From: Desulfobacula sp.
GTDB taxonomy: Bacteria > Desulfobacterota > Desulfobacteria > Desulfobacterales > Desulfobacteraceae
Direction: 5' to 3'
DNA length: 34,611 nucleotides
Assembly (NCBI GenBank): GCA_028280105.1
Contig: JANQML010000205.1
Location: 1-34,611 of the forward strand
Of this stretch, positions 1 through 7,935 are shown piece after piece. Below the pieces are notes generated by a model that worked only from the letters and a program-made list of their open reading frames with translations, did no database searches and was not told the origin of the DNA. Within the stretch, counting starts at the first letter, position 1. Every line of letters starts with the position of its first letter. A program made the translations under genes and the position numbers.

Positions 1-269
1 GGATGGTCCGTATTCAGTCAGCCATTGACCACAGGAATCAACGGACACGGGACCTGTTCCGGGTGAACGCCGATGCCGGAAACAAGGGCATTGGTTTTGA
101 AACCGTCTTCCAGTATTTTTATCCCGCCCCTAAAGCGGTGCCCCGGTATATTTTGGAGGGCTGGATCTGTCTGACCCTGGACCATCTGGTTGAAACCGGG
201 AAGATTCGTATCTCAAAAAAAGAACGAGAGGTAAGATTCCACACCAACGATTCAGCTTTCCCTTTCTAG
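1..269 (+). CDS. C-terminal part of a probable MBL-fold hydrolase (winged-helix tail)
   Basis: The frame is open at the left edge of the window and ends at a TAG stop, so only about the last 88 residues are seen. These residues have the look of the winged-helix tail found at the end of LACTB2-type metallo-beta-lactamase-fold hydrolases. There is an Arg-rich helix (HRNQRTRDLF), a short linker ending in a YFYPAPKAVPRY segment, a helix ILEGWICLTLDHLVETGKI, and a basic beta wing. The metal-binding MBL core, if present, lies outside the window, so the catalytic motif cannot be checked. No ribosome binding site precedes the first in-frame ATG, which supports a partial gene. The family call rests on the general pattern only; another winged-helix protein is possible. 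Confidence 0.45.
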   Translation, partial: MVRIQSAIDHRNQRTRDLFRVNADAGNKGIGFETVFQYFYPAPKAVPRYILEGWICLTLDHLVETGKIRISKKEREVRFHTNDSAFPF

Positions 270-383
270 GATTCACCAAACCCCAAATCCACATCAATTG
301 TCTTGAATCTGTCTCAACCGGATAAAATTTATGATATAGTAAAGAAACGAATATCGGGAAGAAACCCGGGAAAGGAGAGATGA

Positions 384-1265
384 ATGCAGGCCTTAAATGC
401 CAATCGATTCAGCAGCCGATTCACTTTGAACGCACATAAATCATACAAACGGTTGAGCCTGTTCGCAGTCCTGGTTTTCAGCCTGTTTCTCGGGGCGTGT
501 GAAGATACCAACATCGATCTTGCCGCACAGGCCGGTGCAGATGCGATTAAAGCGGTCACCTTGTCGGACCGTGAAATAAAAGCCCTTGCTGAAGCGGCAT
601 CCAGAGAATCTGACGCCCGGCATACCGTCGCAGGTCCCGGCAACCCATATGCCGTCAGGTTACAGCGGATAGCCGGAAGCTATTATGAATCAGACGGATT
701 CCGCTTTGATTTTAAGGTCTACCTCTCCCCTAAGGTCAATGCCTTTGCCATGGCGGACGGCACCATAAGGGTTTACAGCGGGCTGATGGATATTCTCAAT
801 GATGAAGAGCTGCTCTTTGTCATCGGCCATGAAATGGGCCATGTGGTTGAAAGGCACATCAAAAGAAAAATCATGCTGGCCTATGCGGCAAGTTCGGTTC
901 GCAAAGGCATTGCCTCACAGGAAAATATTGCCGGCGACCTTGCCAGGTCTGCCTTGGGCGGTCTTTTGCAGAACCTGCTAAATGCCCAGTTCTCACAATC
1001 CGAAGAAAAGGCAGCCGATGATTTCGGACTTTTGTTTTTAAAAGAACAGGGGGTTGATGCCACCGCAGCCGTGTCTGCCTTAAAAAAGCTGGGGCGACCC
1101 GGAACCAGCTATTCCCTGTTGTCCAGCCACCCCGAACCCCTGGCCAGGGCGGAACGCATGCGGCAACAGATCGACTCGCCCGAAACAATGGGCGATCCAT
1201 CATTTATTGAGACATGGATTGCCAGAATAAAATCCTTTTTTTCGGTTCTTTTCGGGTCCGATTGA
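384..1265 (+). CDS. LoiP/YggG-like M48 family metalloprotease, lipoprotein
   Basis: This is a zinc metallopeptidase of family M48, probably anchored in the cell envelope and acting in envelope quality control as E. coli LoiP (YggG) does. Residues 24-39 form a hydrophobic signal segment ending in the lipobox LGAC, with Cys39 as the likely lipidated residue. The family block NAFAMADGTIRVYSGLMD lies at 119-136 and is nearly the same as in E. coli YggG. The zinc motif HEMGH is at 149-153 (H149, E150, H153). The third ligand is probably a Glu in SEEKAADD near 207. The length of 293 residues is about 40 more than LoiP, mostly at the N-terminus. AAAGGAG lies 5-8 bases before the chosen ATG. It stands alone, with a convergent gene downstream. 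Family assignment is firm; orthology with LoiP is likely but not proven. Confidence 0.85.
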   Translation: MQALNANRFSSRFTLNAHKSYKRLSLFAVLVFSLFLGACEDTNIDLAAQAGADAIKAVTLSDREIKALAEAASRESDARHTVAGPGNPYAVRLQRIAGSYYESDGFRFDFKVYLSPKVNAFAMADGTIRVYSGLMDILNDEELLFVIGHEMGHVVERHIKRKIMLAYAASSVRKGIASQENIAGDLARSALGGLLQNLLNAQFSQSEEKAADDFGLLFLKEQGVDATAAVSALKKLGRPGTSYSLLSSHPEPLARAERMRQQIDSPETMGDPSFIETWIARIKSFFSVLFGSD

Positions 1266-1450
1266 CCCCCCGGCACGGCATAAAATTGGGGTGGCTGCTG
1301 TCGCTTTCAGGTTCCCATCTGCTTTTTTACCATATCAGAAGCGTGTCTGAACGGCGGTGCAGATATTCTTACATCCTTATCTTTAACTCGTCAGCCGATC
1401 TTCGGTTTTTGTTTAAAAGGGTTCGTTTTTTTCAAAACCATATGAAGCCG

Positions 1451-1711
1451 TCAATTCGAATCATAGGTTTCATCTTCAGATCCGGCTATTTCCCGTTCGG
1501 CAATAATATCTTCAAAGCGTTCCTTTTCTGCAACCAGTTCTTCCAGCGTCATGCTTTCCGGGTTCCTCACGGAAGGCCCGCTCAGATGAATGCCGTGTTC
1601 ACCCAGCCATGCGTCGAAACGGGACTGATTCCGTTTGTATAAATAGATGCAGGCTGCAGAGGCGGTGATACCGGCAGCAAATCCGATAAAATGATTTGAA
1701 TTGATCTTCAT
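1451..1711 (-). CDS. small membrane-anchored protein at the end of the metal-ATPase operon
   Basis: This 86-residue protein is not recognised. It has one hydrophobic segment near the N-terminus (about residues 8-24, FIGFAAGITASAACIYLY). A basic stretch and a soluble acidic tail rich in Glu follow (about residues 53-80). Its start lies 9 bases after the stop of the HMA-domain gene upstream, and a GGAG-type site precedes the ATG (reverse complement of ctcc near 1718). This spacing makes it the last gene of the P1B-ATPase operon. It could be an accessory subunit of the pump or a small metal chaperone, but no Cys/His metal motif is seen. The function is unknown. Confidence 0.65.
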   Translation of the reverse strand: MKINSNHFIGFAAGITASAACIYLYKRNQSRFDAWLGEHGIHLSGPSVRNPESMTLEELVAEKERFEDIIAEREIAGSEDETYDSN

Positions 1712-1720
1712 TGTGATCTC

Positions 1721-2554
1721 CTATTTAAATATTATGGGAATGCCCTGGGACTGCTCCCCCATTCCTTCCAGCACCTTTCCATGAACCGTTGCAACATTTT
1801 GAAGTTCACCAAAAAGATTTTCGTATCCACCGGCAAAACTGGCAATCCCCAGGATATCCAGACCCCCTTTGAGAACATTGAGCAACGGCGTTTTATCCGT
1901 ACTGTTTTTACCCAATTTGACCTGGTAGCTATTGATTTTCTTTCCCCCATCCATGCGGGTGATCGGGCTCACTTCGATACATTGTTCTTCCCCGGACAAA
2001 AGATGCCTGCCAAAACTGGCAATCCAGGTAATCACGGCACCACGAAAGAGCGTGTCCCGAAAATAGGACGTCACCAGGTATCCAAGGGAGAGGAGCTCCG
2101 GATGAATAAACCCCTGCTCCCGGGCTTCCCGCCATCCATGTTCAACCACTGCCAGGGCAACGCCCGCACCGGCGGTTTTGTCGATTATTCCATGAAATTT
2201 AGGCGATGCCGAAAACCGGATAACCGCCGCACCCGCCAGCAGGATTCCGGCCAGAACCGCACCATCGGTCATCACATGGGTTGCCGGTTCAGCCAATACT
2301 TTCACCGGACGGTCTCTGTATTCAAATGAGAGGGCAATCGCGGATCGAAGCAATATTTCTTCGGTGGTCAGATGGCCTTTTCCATATCTGATGAGCAGAC
2401 TTCTGCTGACGGGTGAATAAGTGACCTCATTCATGCCGTCGTGGAATTGAATCGCCTCAATAAACCGGCCCGTGTCAAAGGGGGGATCGGATAACCGGAT
2501 TCGAATCCGCCCGGGAAGGGCATGCAGCAATGTGACATTCAGATCGCCGTTCAT
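1721..2554 (-). CDS. HMA-like domain membrane protein of the metal-ATPase operon
   Basis: The first 70 residues resemble a heavy-metal-associated (HMA) ferredoxin-like fold. HALPGRIRIRL at 11-21 is the typical first strand and loop, and there is a second strand near 44-57 (VTYSPVSRSLLIRY). The CxxC metal site of classical HMA domains is absent. Hydrophobic segments follow at about 96-113 and 128-138, with a third around 153-182. A soluble C-terminal part of about 90 residues ends the protein. Its ATG overlaps the stop of the P1B ATPase upstream by four bases (ATGA), so the two are translationally coupled. It probably works with the pump, for example as a regulatory or docking subunit. A second, shorter HMA-like membrane protein lies on the other side of the ATPase. 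No named family is recalled for the whole protein. Confidence 0.75.
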   Translation of the reverse strand: MNGDLNVTLLHALPGRIRIRLSDPPFDTGRFIEAIQFHDGMNEVTYSPVSRSLLIRYGKGHLTTEEILLRSAIALSFEYRDRPVKVLAEPATHVMTDGAVLAGILLAGAAVIRFSASPKFHGIIDKTAGAGVALAVVEHGWREAREQGFIHPELLSLGYLVTSYFRDTLFRGAVITWIASFGRHLLSGEEQCIEVSPITRMDGGKKINSYQVKLGKNSTDKTPLLNVLKGGLDILGIASFAGGYENLFGELQNVATVHGKVLEGMGEQSQGIPIIFK

Positions 2555-4752
2555 TTTCCATTGTCCATATCATGAATTAAAAGCCGGGACGAATTCAACA
2601 CCACCACCACGGTGCAGGCATTGTGCAGGACTGCCCCCCAGAAGACCGGCAGGACACCCACGGATGCGAGCATAATCCCAAGGGTGTTCACACCGATGGC
2701 CGTAGCAAAATTCTGCCGCACAATATGCATGGTGCGCTGGGATAACCGTGCCACGGACGGAATCATGAGCGGATCATCCCCGGTAATCGTAATGTCTGCG
2801 GCCTCCATGGCAATATCTGTTCTGTTTTTACCCATGGCGATGCCGACATCTGAATATGCCAGGGCCGGTGCGTCATTGATGCCGTCCCCCACCATTACAA
2901 CGGGTGTCCCTTTTGATTGAAGCCGGAGAACGGTTTCCGCCTTTTCATCAGGGAGGACCTCGGCATGGTACCGGTCCATGGACATCCGCATGGCCACGAT
3001 TTCAGCGTGCTGCTCCACATCTCCCGTGAGAAGAATAATATCGTCAAAACCGATATGCCGCATCCGGTTCAATGATTTTTTCATGTCTTCTCTTAATACA
3101 TCCTGAATACCGATGACACCGGCGAGTATCCGTCCCTTGGATACGTAGACGACATTTTCCCCTTTTCTTGCAATTCGTTGCGCCTGTTCTTCCACTGCCG
3201 ACAGATCAATCCGGCTTTTCAGCATAAACCGTTTGCTGCCGACACGGACAATGGAACGTTGAATACGGGTGGAGACCCCCAGTGCCGTGTGATTTTCATT
3301 ATCCGTATGCCTGGGGACGGCCCAGCCCTCTCTTTTGACCCGCTCAACAATGGCCACGGCCATGGGATGCGTACTGGTCTCTTCTGCAGCCGCCGCCATG
3401 CAGAGCACGTCTTTTTCAACAAACTTGTCATTGGCACACAAGACCGTACTGACCAATGGCTTGCCCTCGGTCAATGTTCCGGTCTTGTCAAAAATAACCG
3501 TATCGGCCTCTGCCAGCGTTTCCAGGTAGTTGCTTCCCTTGATTAAAACGCCGTTCCGTGCCGCCGTACATATCGATGCGGACAGGGCCGTTGCAGTGGA
3601 GAGCCGGACACCGCACGAATAGTCAATGATAAGCATATTCAGGGCCCGGCCGATTTTTCCGGTTATAAAATAGACCAGAATCGCCAGGATAAAATTCACA
3701 GGGATGAACTGCCCGGAAATGCGGTCCGCAGCAGACTGGACAGCGGCTTTTCGATGGGCAGCCTCTTCAACCATGGTCACGATCCTTGCCACGGCCGTCC
3801 GGTCGCCGACCCGTTTTGCCAGGGTAACGATCCTGCCGGTTCTGACCACGGTACCGGCAAAGACGTCATCTCCTGTCCGTTTATGGACCGGCATAAATTC
3901 ACCGGTTATCGGTGACTGATCCACGGCTGCGTCACCGCTCTCGATGGTGCCGTCCACACTGATTTTCTCTCCGGTGCGTGAAATGACACGGTCTCCCTGT
4001 TCAAGTTTTGACAATGCCACCTTTTCTTCGTTGCCCTGGGCATCGATACGCCAGACAAAATCCTCGCCCATGGAGAGCATCTCCCGGATGGCATTGCGTG
4101 TGCGGTCCATGGTATAAGCCGTTAAGAGTTCCGCAATATCTGCCAGCAAAATGATTGTCAGTGCGGACTGGCCCTGCCCGGCCGCCACACTCGCCAGAAT
4201 GGCACTGGAACTCAGGGTATCTGCATTGGGCCGTTTGTGTACTGCCAGGGCCTTTAATCCGCTTTTCAGTATGGGGGCCGCCAGGGAGACGGCGGTCAAA
4301 GCCGGAACGCTCAAGAATCTGCCGAGAATGTTATTGGGTTCCCTGCCGGGACGGAGCCAGGAATACAAAATGGTACCGCCGGTAATGGCAATCCGCTGCA
4401 GGGTTTCCGACATGGGTTCCTCCTGCAGGCGGCGTTCCTGAACCGTCCGGGCCATTCTTTCGGTGCGTTCGGCCTTAAATGCATTCATGGAATAGGCACT
4501 TAGTACCGAATTGATCTGTGTCAGAATATCATCGGCAGTGGCCTGATCCGCATCATAATAGACCAGCACGGTGGCCGTGACAGGGGAAACAACGGCGGAC
4601 CGAATAAACACACATTCGGCAAGGTCTTTTGTAATCGGATCTTGATAAGGTTTTAAATACCTTACCCCCCTGCAATGGACACGGATACGCCCTTTGATCG
4701 AGTGCCGGGTTTCACAGTGCATAAGTGCCTGCTTGTTTCTGTTATATATCAT
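2551..4752 (-). CDS. P1B-type metal-transporting ATPase with a non-canonical transmembrane motif
   Basis: This 733-residue inner-membrane cation pump has all core P-type signatures. They are PITGEF (281-286, actuator loop), DKTGT with phosphorylated Asp422, THP (461-463), TGD (576-578) and GDGIND (622-627). The THP motif places it in the P1B (heavy-metal) class. The transport-site helix usually carries CPC or a similar CPx motif, but here reads DYSCGVRLSTATAL (377-390), giving SCG. The N-terminal domain (about 10-90) has an HMA-like fold but no CxxC. The last helices read HNACTVVVVLNSSRLL (710-725). An altered CPC motif plus an adjacent DtxR/MntR regulator fits export of Mn(II) or Fe(II) better than Cu or Zn. 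That substrate call is inference. It overlaps both neighbours by four bases. Confidence 0.9.
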   Translation of the reverse strand: MIYNRNKQALMHCETRHSIKGRIRVHCRGVRYLKPYQDPITKDLAECVFIRSAVVSPVTATVLVYYDADQATADDILTQINSVLSAYSMNAFKAERTERMARTVQERRLQEEPMSETLQRIAITGGTILYSWLRPGREPNNILGRFLSVPALTAVSLAAPILKSGLKALAVHKRPNADTLSSSAILASVAAGQGQSALTIILLADIAELLTAYTMDRTRNAIREMLSMGEDFVWRIDAQGNEEKVALSKLEQGDRVISRTGEKISVDGTIESGDAAVDQSPITGEFMPVHKRTGDDVFAGTVVRTGRIVTLAKRVGDRTAVARIVTMVEEAAHRKAAVQSAADRISGQFIPVNFILAILVYFITGKIGRALNMLIIDYSCGVRLSTATALSASICTAARNGVLIKGSNYLETLAEADTVIFDKTGTLTEGKPLVSTVLCANDKFVEKDVLCMAAAAEETSTHPMAVAIVERVKREGWAVPRHTDNENHTALGVSTRIQRSIVRVGSKRFMLKSRIDLSAVEEQAQRIARKGENVVYVSKGRILAGVIGIQDVLREDMKKSLNRMRHIGFDDIILLTGDVEQHAEIVAMRMSMDRYHAEVLPDEKAETVLRLQSKGTPVVMVGDGINDAPALAYSDVGIAMGKNRTDIAMEAADITITGDDPLMIPSVARLSQRTMHIVRQNFATAIGVNTLGIMLASVGVLPVFWGAVLHNACTVVVVLNSSRLLIHDMDNGK

Positions 4753-5327
4753 TTGTAATCCGCTCCCGTGCCTTTACCGCTCCGGATCGTATTAAGGGCC
4801 CACCACAACATCGTAATACCGGCAGGAAATGCAGCCCGGCGGTCGCGCCAGACTTTTAATCCGCCAAATAAGAGCAATGATAAAACAAGAAAGGACCGCA
4901 GATCGATCCATCCGTGGGCTTCCTCATAAACTGCTCGGTTCAGACTTGCACCCGCGTTTTTAAGCCAGCTCAGCAGATACGGGTCCGGTGTCTGCAAGAT
5001 TTTATCCTCCAGACCCAAAATTTTTGCCAGGCCCATCAACACCATTGCAGGCTCAATCGTTCCGTGGGAGTAATATACAACGATACTGCCGGAAATCGAA
5101 TTGGCAGTTACTTTTGTTACACCGGGCAGACGGGTTATTCTTTCTAAAGTCTTCAGATCCGAAGGCCTGCAGCCGCGAAGATCCGGAACCATAAACCGGA
5201 GCCGCCCCGGAACGGCGTGTGCAATACGCACCGGACCGGTCTTCAGTTTCGGTACCCCCTTCACTCCTTTATTTTTCTTCACTTTTTTGGCCAGCATGGC
5301 AATAATAAAACCCGTTATAATATGCAT
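4749..5327 (-). CDS. HMA-like domain protein with membrane segments, upstream partner of the P1B ATPase
   Basis: This 192-residue protein opens with a short hydrophobic segment (residues 2-13) and a Lys-rich linker. An HMA-like domain covers about 32-105: PVRIAHAVPGRLRFMVP is the first strand and loop, and a KVTANSISGSIVVYY strand lies at 72-86. It has no CxxC pair. Two hydrophobic segments follow at about 142-160 and 166-180. The stop overlaps the start of the P1B ATPase (ATGA), and the upstream small gene ends 3 bases before this start. It is therefore part of the same transcript. It may deliver a substrate ion or control the pump. Three HMA-like domains in one operon, all without the Cys pair, suggest a shared non-thiol function. 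Confidence 0.75.
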   Translation of the reverse strand: MHIITGFIIAMLAKKVKKNKGVKGVPKLKTGPVRIAHAVPGRLRFMVPDLRGCRPSDLKTLERITRLPGVTKVTANSISGSIVVYYSHGTIEPAMVLMGLAKILGLEDKILQTPDPYLLSWLKNAGASLNRAVYEEAHGWIDLRSFLVLSLLLFGGLKVWRDRRAAFPAGITMLWWALNTIRSGKGTGADYK

Positions 5328-5330
5328 GAT

Positions 5331-5552
5331 TCAATATCCTGTTATCTCAAGCAGTAATCGTTTTAAAAATGATAGAATACCCAGTAAAATGCCTAAAAAA
5401 ATAAAAATCATAAAAAGCCGGAATATCTGCAAAAAAATAACCGTTTTTGTTCCCCAGATTGCCATACAACCGATGACCAGACTAAAGGGAATACTGAAAG
5501 CCAGCTCCCTTTTTATTCTGCTCATTATCCGCCTTTTTGACATCCGGGTCAT
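5331..5552 (-). CDS. small hydrophobic membrane protein, first gene of the metal-ATPase operon
   Basis: This protein of about 73 residues has a basic N-terminus (MTRMSKRRIMSRIKRE). Two strongly hydrophobic segments follow, around residues 18-36 and 38-62. The family is not recognised. Of two nearby ATG codons (at 5558 and 5552 on this strand), the inner one lies 8 bases from an AGGGGT ribosome binding site; the outer has only 2 bases of spacing. The inner start was chosen. The gene ends 3 bases before the HMA-like gene and is the first gene downstream of the DtxR-box-like palindrome at 5639-5652. It is probably co-expressed with the pump. The N-terminal Arg/Lys cluster would stay in the cytoplasm by the positive-inside rule. 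Confidence 0.6.
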   Translation of the reverse strand: MTRMSKRRIMSRIKRELAFSIPFSLVIGCMAIWGTKTVIFLQIFRLFMIFIFLGILLGILSFLKRLLLEITGY

Positions 5553-5638
5553 TATCATTCACCCCTGAATAAATAATTATTAAACCGGCTCATACACCTT
5601 TGTGTAAAACGATCACATAATAAGAATCCTTCCAACTG

Positions 5639-5652
5639 TTAGCTTAAGGTAA
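5639..5652. promoter_or_regulatory. candidate DtxR-family operator upstream of the metal-ATPase operon
   Basis: TTAGCTTAAGGTAA is a 14-base dyad with 6 of 7 positions paired. It resembles the TTAGG-type half-sites of DtxR/IdeR/MntR boxes. It lies about 85 bases before the first gene of the pump operon. It shares 10 of 14 bases with the palindrome upstream of the adjacent DtxR-family gene (6278-6291). Binding is inferred, not shown. Confidence 0.45.
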
Positions 5653-5754
5653 TTTTTATTCTCTGTTTGTCAAACACCAAGACCGCATACCGGTGAATAA
5701 AAAAAGGTGAAAATTTTCCTGGGTTAACAGCCGAATATTTTCCACCCCAAAAAT

Positions 5755-6246
5755 TTAGGGATTATTCTCCCCCTGATGGATTTGACTGGAACCCACAACG
5801 AATGCATCCGGCGTTGTTTTTTTCGATAGTGATTTTTCAATCCGGTGGTGCAGTCTTTTAAGCCAGGCCGTGGATGAACCGGCAAGGTCTGTTAATATTT
5901 CCAGACGAACCAGTACATCATCGCTGATCACGTGTTCCAGCCGGTGTACCTCCGGTTTGGCAGCCTCTTGCGGCATTCCGCAGATGGTCACCAGCAATTT
6001 CGTTAAACATTCATTGCGCCGAATAATTGCCTTTGCAAGGGCTCTCCCGGCTTTTGTCAACTTGATATCGCCGTGAGGCTTGTGAAGCACAAACCCGTCC
6101 CGGACCAATGTGGCCACAAACTTGGTCGCGCTCGGCCTTGACACACCCAACCTCTCCGCAAGCCGGCTCGGCTGGACAGGGCCTTTTTTCAGCATGCGAT
6201 AGATCTGCTCAATGTAGTTTTCCTGACTGGGTGTTGTCTTTTTCAT
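5755..6246 (-). CDS. DtxR/MntR-family metal-dependent transcriptional regulator
   Basis: This 163-residue protein has an N-terminal winged helix-turn-helix (about 6-70), with QENYIEQIYRML and the recognition helix RLGVSRPSATKFVATL. A dimerisation and metal-binding region follows, with EVHRLEHVISDDVLVRLE at about 103-120. This block matches the MntR/DtxR metal-site helix (E-x-x-x-x-E-H-x-(I/L)-S-D). The protein lacks the SH3-like third domain of DtxR and is MntR-sized. It lies beside the P1B-ATPase operon on the same strand, about 200 bases upstream of it. It probably represses that operon and itself in response to Mn(II) or Fe(II). A 20-base palindrome sits 29 bases before its start codon, which fits autoregulation. 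The metal specificity cannot be read from sequence alone. Confidence 0.85.
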   Translation of the reverse strand: MKKTTPSQENYIEQIYRMLKKGPVQPSRLAERLGVSRPSATKFVATLVRDGFVLHKPHGDIKLTKAGRALAKAIIRRNECLTKLLVTICGMPQEAAKPEVHRLEHVISDDVLVRLEILTDLAGSSTAWLKRLHHRIEKSLSKKTTPDAFVVGSSQIHQGENNP

Positions 6247-6274
6247 TCTATATTCTTTATAAGCGCATTCAAAT

Positions 6275-6294
6275 AAATTAGCCTAGCATAATTT
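6275..6294. promoter_or_regulatory. palindrome upstream of the DtxR-family gene, candidate autoregulatory operator
   Basis: AAATTA-N8-TAATTT is a perfect 6+6 inverted repeat with core GCCTAGCA. Counting the core, 8 of 10 positions pair. It contains TTAGCCTAGCATAA (6278-6291), which resembles the dyad before the ATPase operon. It lies 29 bases upstream of the regulator's start codon, where a promoter would be. Confidence 0.5.
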
Positions 6295-6404
6295 GCTTTT
6301 TTTAACAAATCAAATCGCAAAAAATATTTTCAACGGGACTATACTCTAAAACCGGCCCATGGCCAGTCCCATAAACGATCATTCGAATGGAAGGGAATGA
6401 ATAA

Positions 6405-6423
6405 CCCCAACATTGCATAAAAA
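6405..6423 (+). repeat. copy 1 of a dispersed 19-base intergenic repeat
   Basis: CCCCAACATTGCATAAAAA. Near-identical copies occur at 29283-29301 (same orientation, 16 of 19) and 32179-32197 (inverted, 18 of 19). All three are in intergenic DNA. This copy lies in the 234-base gap between the DtxR-family gene and the EamA gene. Confidence 0.5.
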
Positions 6424-6431
6424 TTCGGTAG

Positions 6432-6465
6432 AACCTCACCGGGTCCCTCACCAGAGGTGGAGGTT
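6432..6465 (-). terminator. possible stem-loop terminator of the EamA gene
   Basis: Read on the minus strand, AACCTCCACC and GGTGAGGTT form a stem with one bulged base. The stem lies just after the EamA stop, with GAATTTTT a few bases further on. The T-run is not directly attached, so this is a weak call. Confidence 0.35.
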
Positions 6466-6480
6466 TTAGACCGAAACTAA

Positions 6481-7374
6481 TTAATCTTTTTGAAGGGTTG
6501 TTAGTATGATTGCGCTGAATACAATCATAACGCCGATAAACTGAGTTATGTTCAATTTTTCAGACAGAAGTAAAAAGGCTGCCGCAATTGAGATGATTGG
6601 CTCAAGATTGAAAAGAATAGATGTCTTTGCCGGCCCCAGGGCATGAATTGACTTGAACATAAAAAGTACGGCGATGGGGTAGGCAATACTTGCCCCGATA
6701 AACCCCATCCAACCAGTAGAAAAGCCATTGCTATAAGACGGGAGTCCCGTCTCTCCAATTGTCATTAAAACCAACCCCGTTAAAACAGCACCCCCGGTAT
6801 TCATATACAAGGCTACTTTTAGCAGACCATGTTTTCCGACCAAATGTTGCGTCATAAGATAAAGACCTGCTGTGCTGACCGCGCTTATAAAAGCGAGAGA
6901 TAAACCTATCGGATTTAGAACTCCAAAGGAAGGACCGATTGAAAGTGTCAACCCTCCGAATGCCCAAAAAGGTATCATCCAACTAGTTTTTTTTCTTTTC
7001 TCCTTTAATAACAAATATGTATTTATAATCACCGGAAAGGTGAAAAAAATAATCGCCGCAAGCCCAACCGGAATAAAATAAACAGAGACAAGATAAGTAG
7101 CCGTTGAAACATACCAGATAAAAGTCCCAGCCCCCATCAAATAGCAATCTTCCAACTTAAGTGTAACAGGTTTTTTTATGATGACGCAGACAATTGAAAA
7201 AAGAAGGGTCGCGGTTAAAAAGCGCGACAGGATTAATGTAAGCGCAGTTGCCCCTTCTGCATATGCAAGCTTGGCAAAAGTCGTGGTGATACCAAAACAG
7301 ATGACCGATAAGAGTGTTACACTAACTCCCCAAATTGTGATGTTGTTTTCACTATTTCTCTGACTCTGCTTCAT
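6481..7374 (-). CDS. EamA/DMT-family transporter
   Basis: This 297-residue inner-membrane protein has the ten-helix, two-repeat layout of the drug/metabolite transporter superfamily. Each half has an EamA-type start: WGVSVTLLSVICFGITTTFAKLAY at about 15-38, and SLAFISAVSTAGLYLMTQHLV in the second half. The conserved LEPIISIAAAFLLLSEKL segment at about 256-273 is the usual EamA helix 9 signature (LxPvxaxxxaxlxLgE). It most likely exports a small metabolite; the substrate is not predictable. The start overlaps the end of the methyltransferase gene upstream by 23 bases, so both were one transcript. The stretch is richer in A+T than the flanking genes and ends in insertion-sequence debris, suggesting acquired DNA. 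Confidence 0.85.
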   Translation of the reverse strand: MKQSQRNSENNITIWGVSVTLLSVICFGITTTFAKLAYAEGATALTLILSRFLTATLLFSIVCVIIKKPVTLKLEDCYLMGAGTFIWYVSTATYLVSVYFIPVGLAAIIFFTFPVIINTYLLLKEKRKKTSWMIPFWAFGGLTLSIGPSFGVLNPIGLSLAFISAVSTAGLYLMTQHLVGKHGLLKVALYMNTGGAVLTGLVLMTIGETGLPSYSNGFSTGWMGFIGASIAYPIAVLFMFKSIHALGPAKTSILFNLEPIISIAAAFLLLSEKLNITQFIGVMIVFSAIILTTLQKD

Positions 7375-7935
7375 GTTGCATTATATCCATTAACGGAATA
7401 TTATCTAATTTCCTGCCAAGAACTGCCGTATAAATGATCGGACGCTGATTGATGGCGATTCTATGCTGATACGACTCATTCCGGGTGACGGAGGCAATCT
7501 TGTTGCTCACTAAATAACGGATGAAAGAAGCGATATTTCCATTGCTATCTGAGTTCGTATCAAAAAAATCTTTTACACCTTTAATATTAACAACAAACCA
7601 AGCATCAGGAACCAAAAGATTGTAGGCGGCGGCAAAACCTAAAGGAGGAATATCACTGAAATCAAGAGCAGAACCACATGTAAGAATGTTAAACTTTTCT
7701 TTTTGCAATTGACTATACTTCTGTTTGGATATGTCACTCATGTCCATAGCATAACAATCCCGGTATATCCCTGGTTGTTCTCTGTTTATTGCGTCGATTG
7801 CCTCTTCCAGAAGATTGATCCCAACAATATCAGTTATGCCATTTTTGTAAAGCTTTTCACCGACTAGGCCGCTACCGGCTCCAATATCAAGGACACGAAA
7901 ACTGTCTAAAGTTTCTCCTGTCTTTAAAACTACGG
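7352..7935 (-). pseudogene. 5'-truncated SAM-dependent methyltransferase
   Basis: About 194 residues of a class I methyltransferase remain. Motif I is intact (FRVLDIGAGSGLVGEKLY), followed by VGINLLEEAIDAI (motif II area) and NILTCGSALDFSDI (motif IV area). The reading frame upstream of the motif runs straight into the terminal sequence of an IS3-family remnant at about 7936. The only start is then a TTG inside that insertion sequence, so the native N-terminus is missing. In this family motif I usually lies 40-70 residues from the start, whereas here it lies about 20 from the junction. A shortened protein from the TTG is possible but unlikely to be native. Its 3' end overlaps the EamA gene by 23 bases. 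Confidence 0.7.

Noticed and set aside
1214-1642. Open frame of 142 codons on the plus strand
   Set aside because: It overlaps the end of the M48 protease and runs antisense through the small membrane protein gene; no ribosome binding site and no motif.
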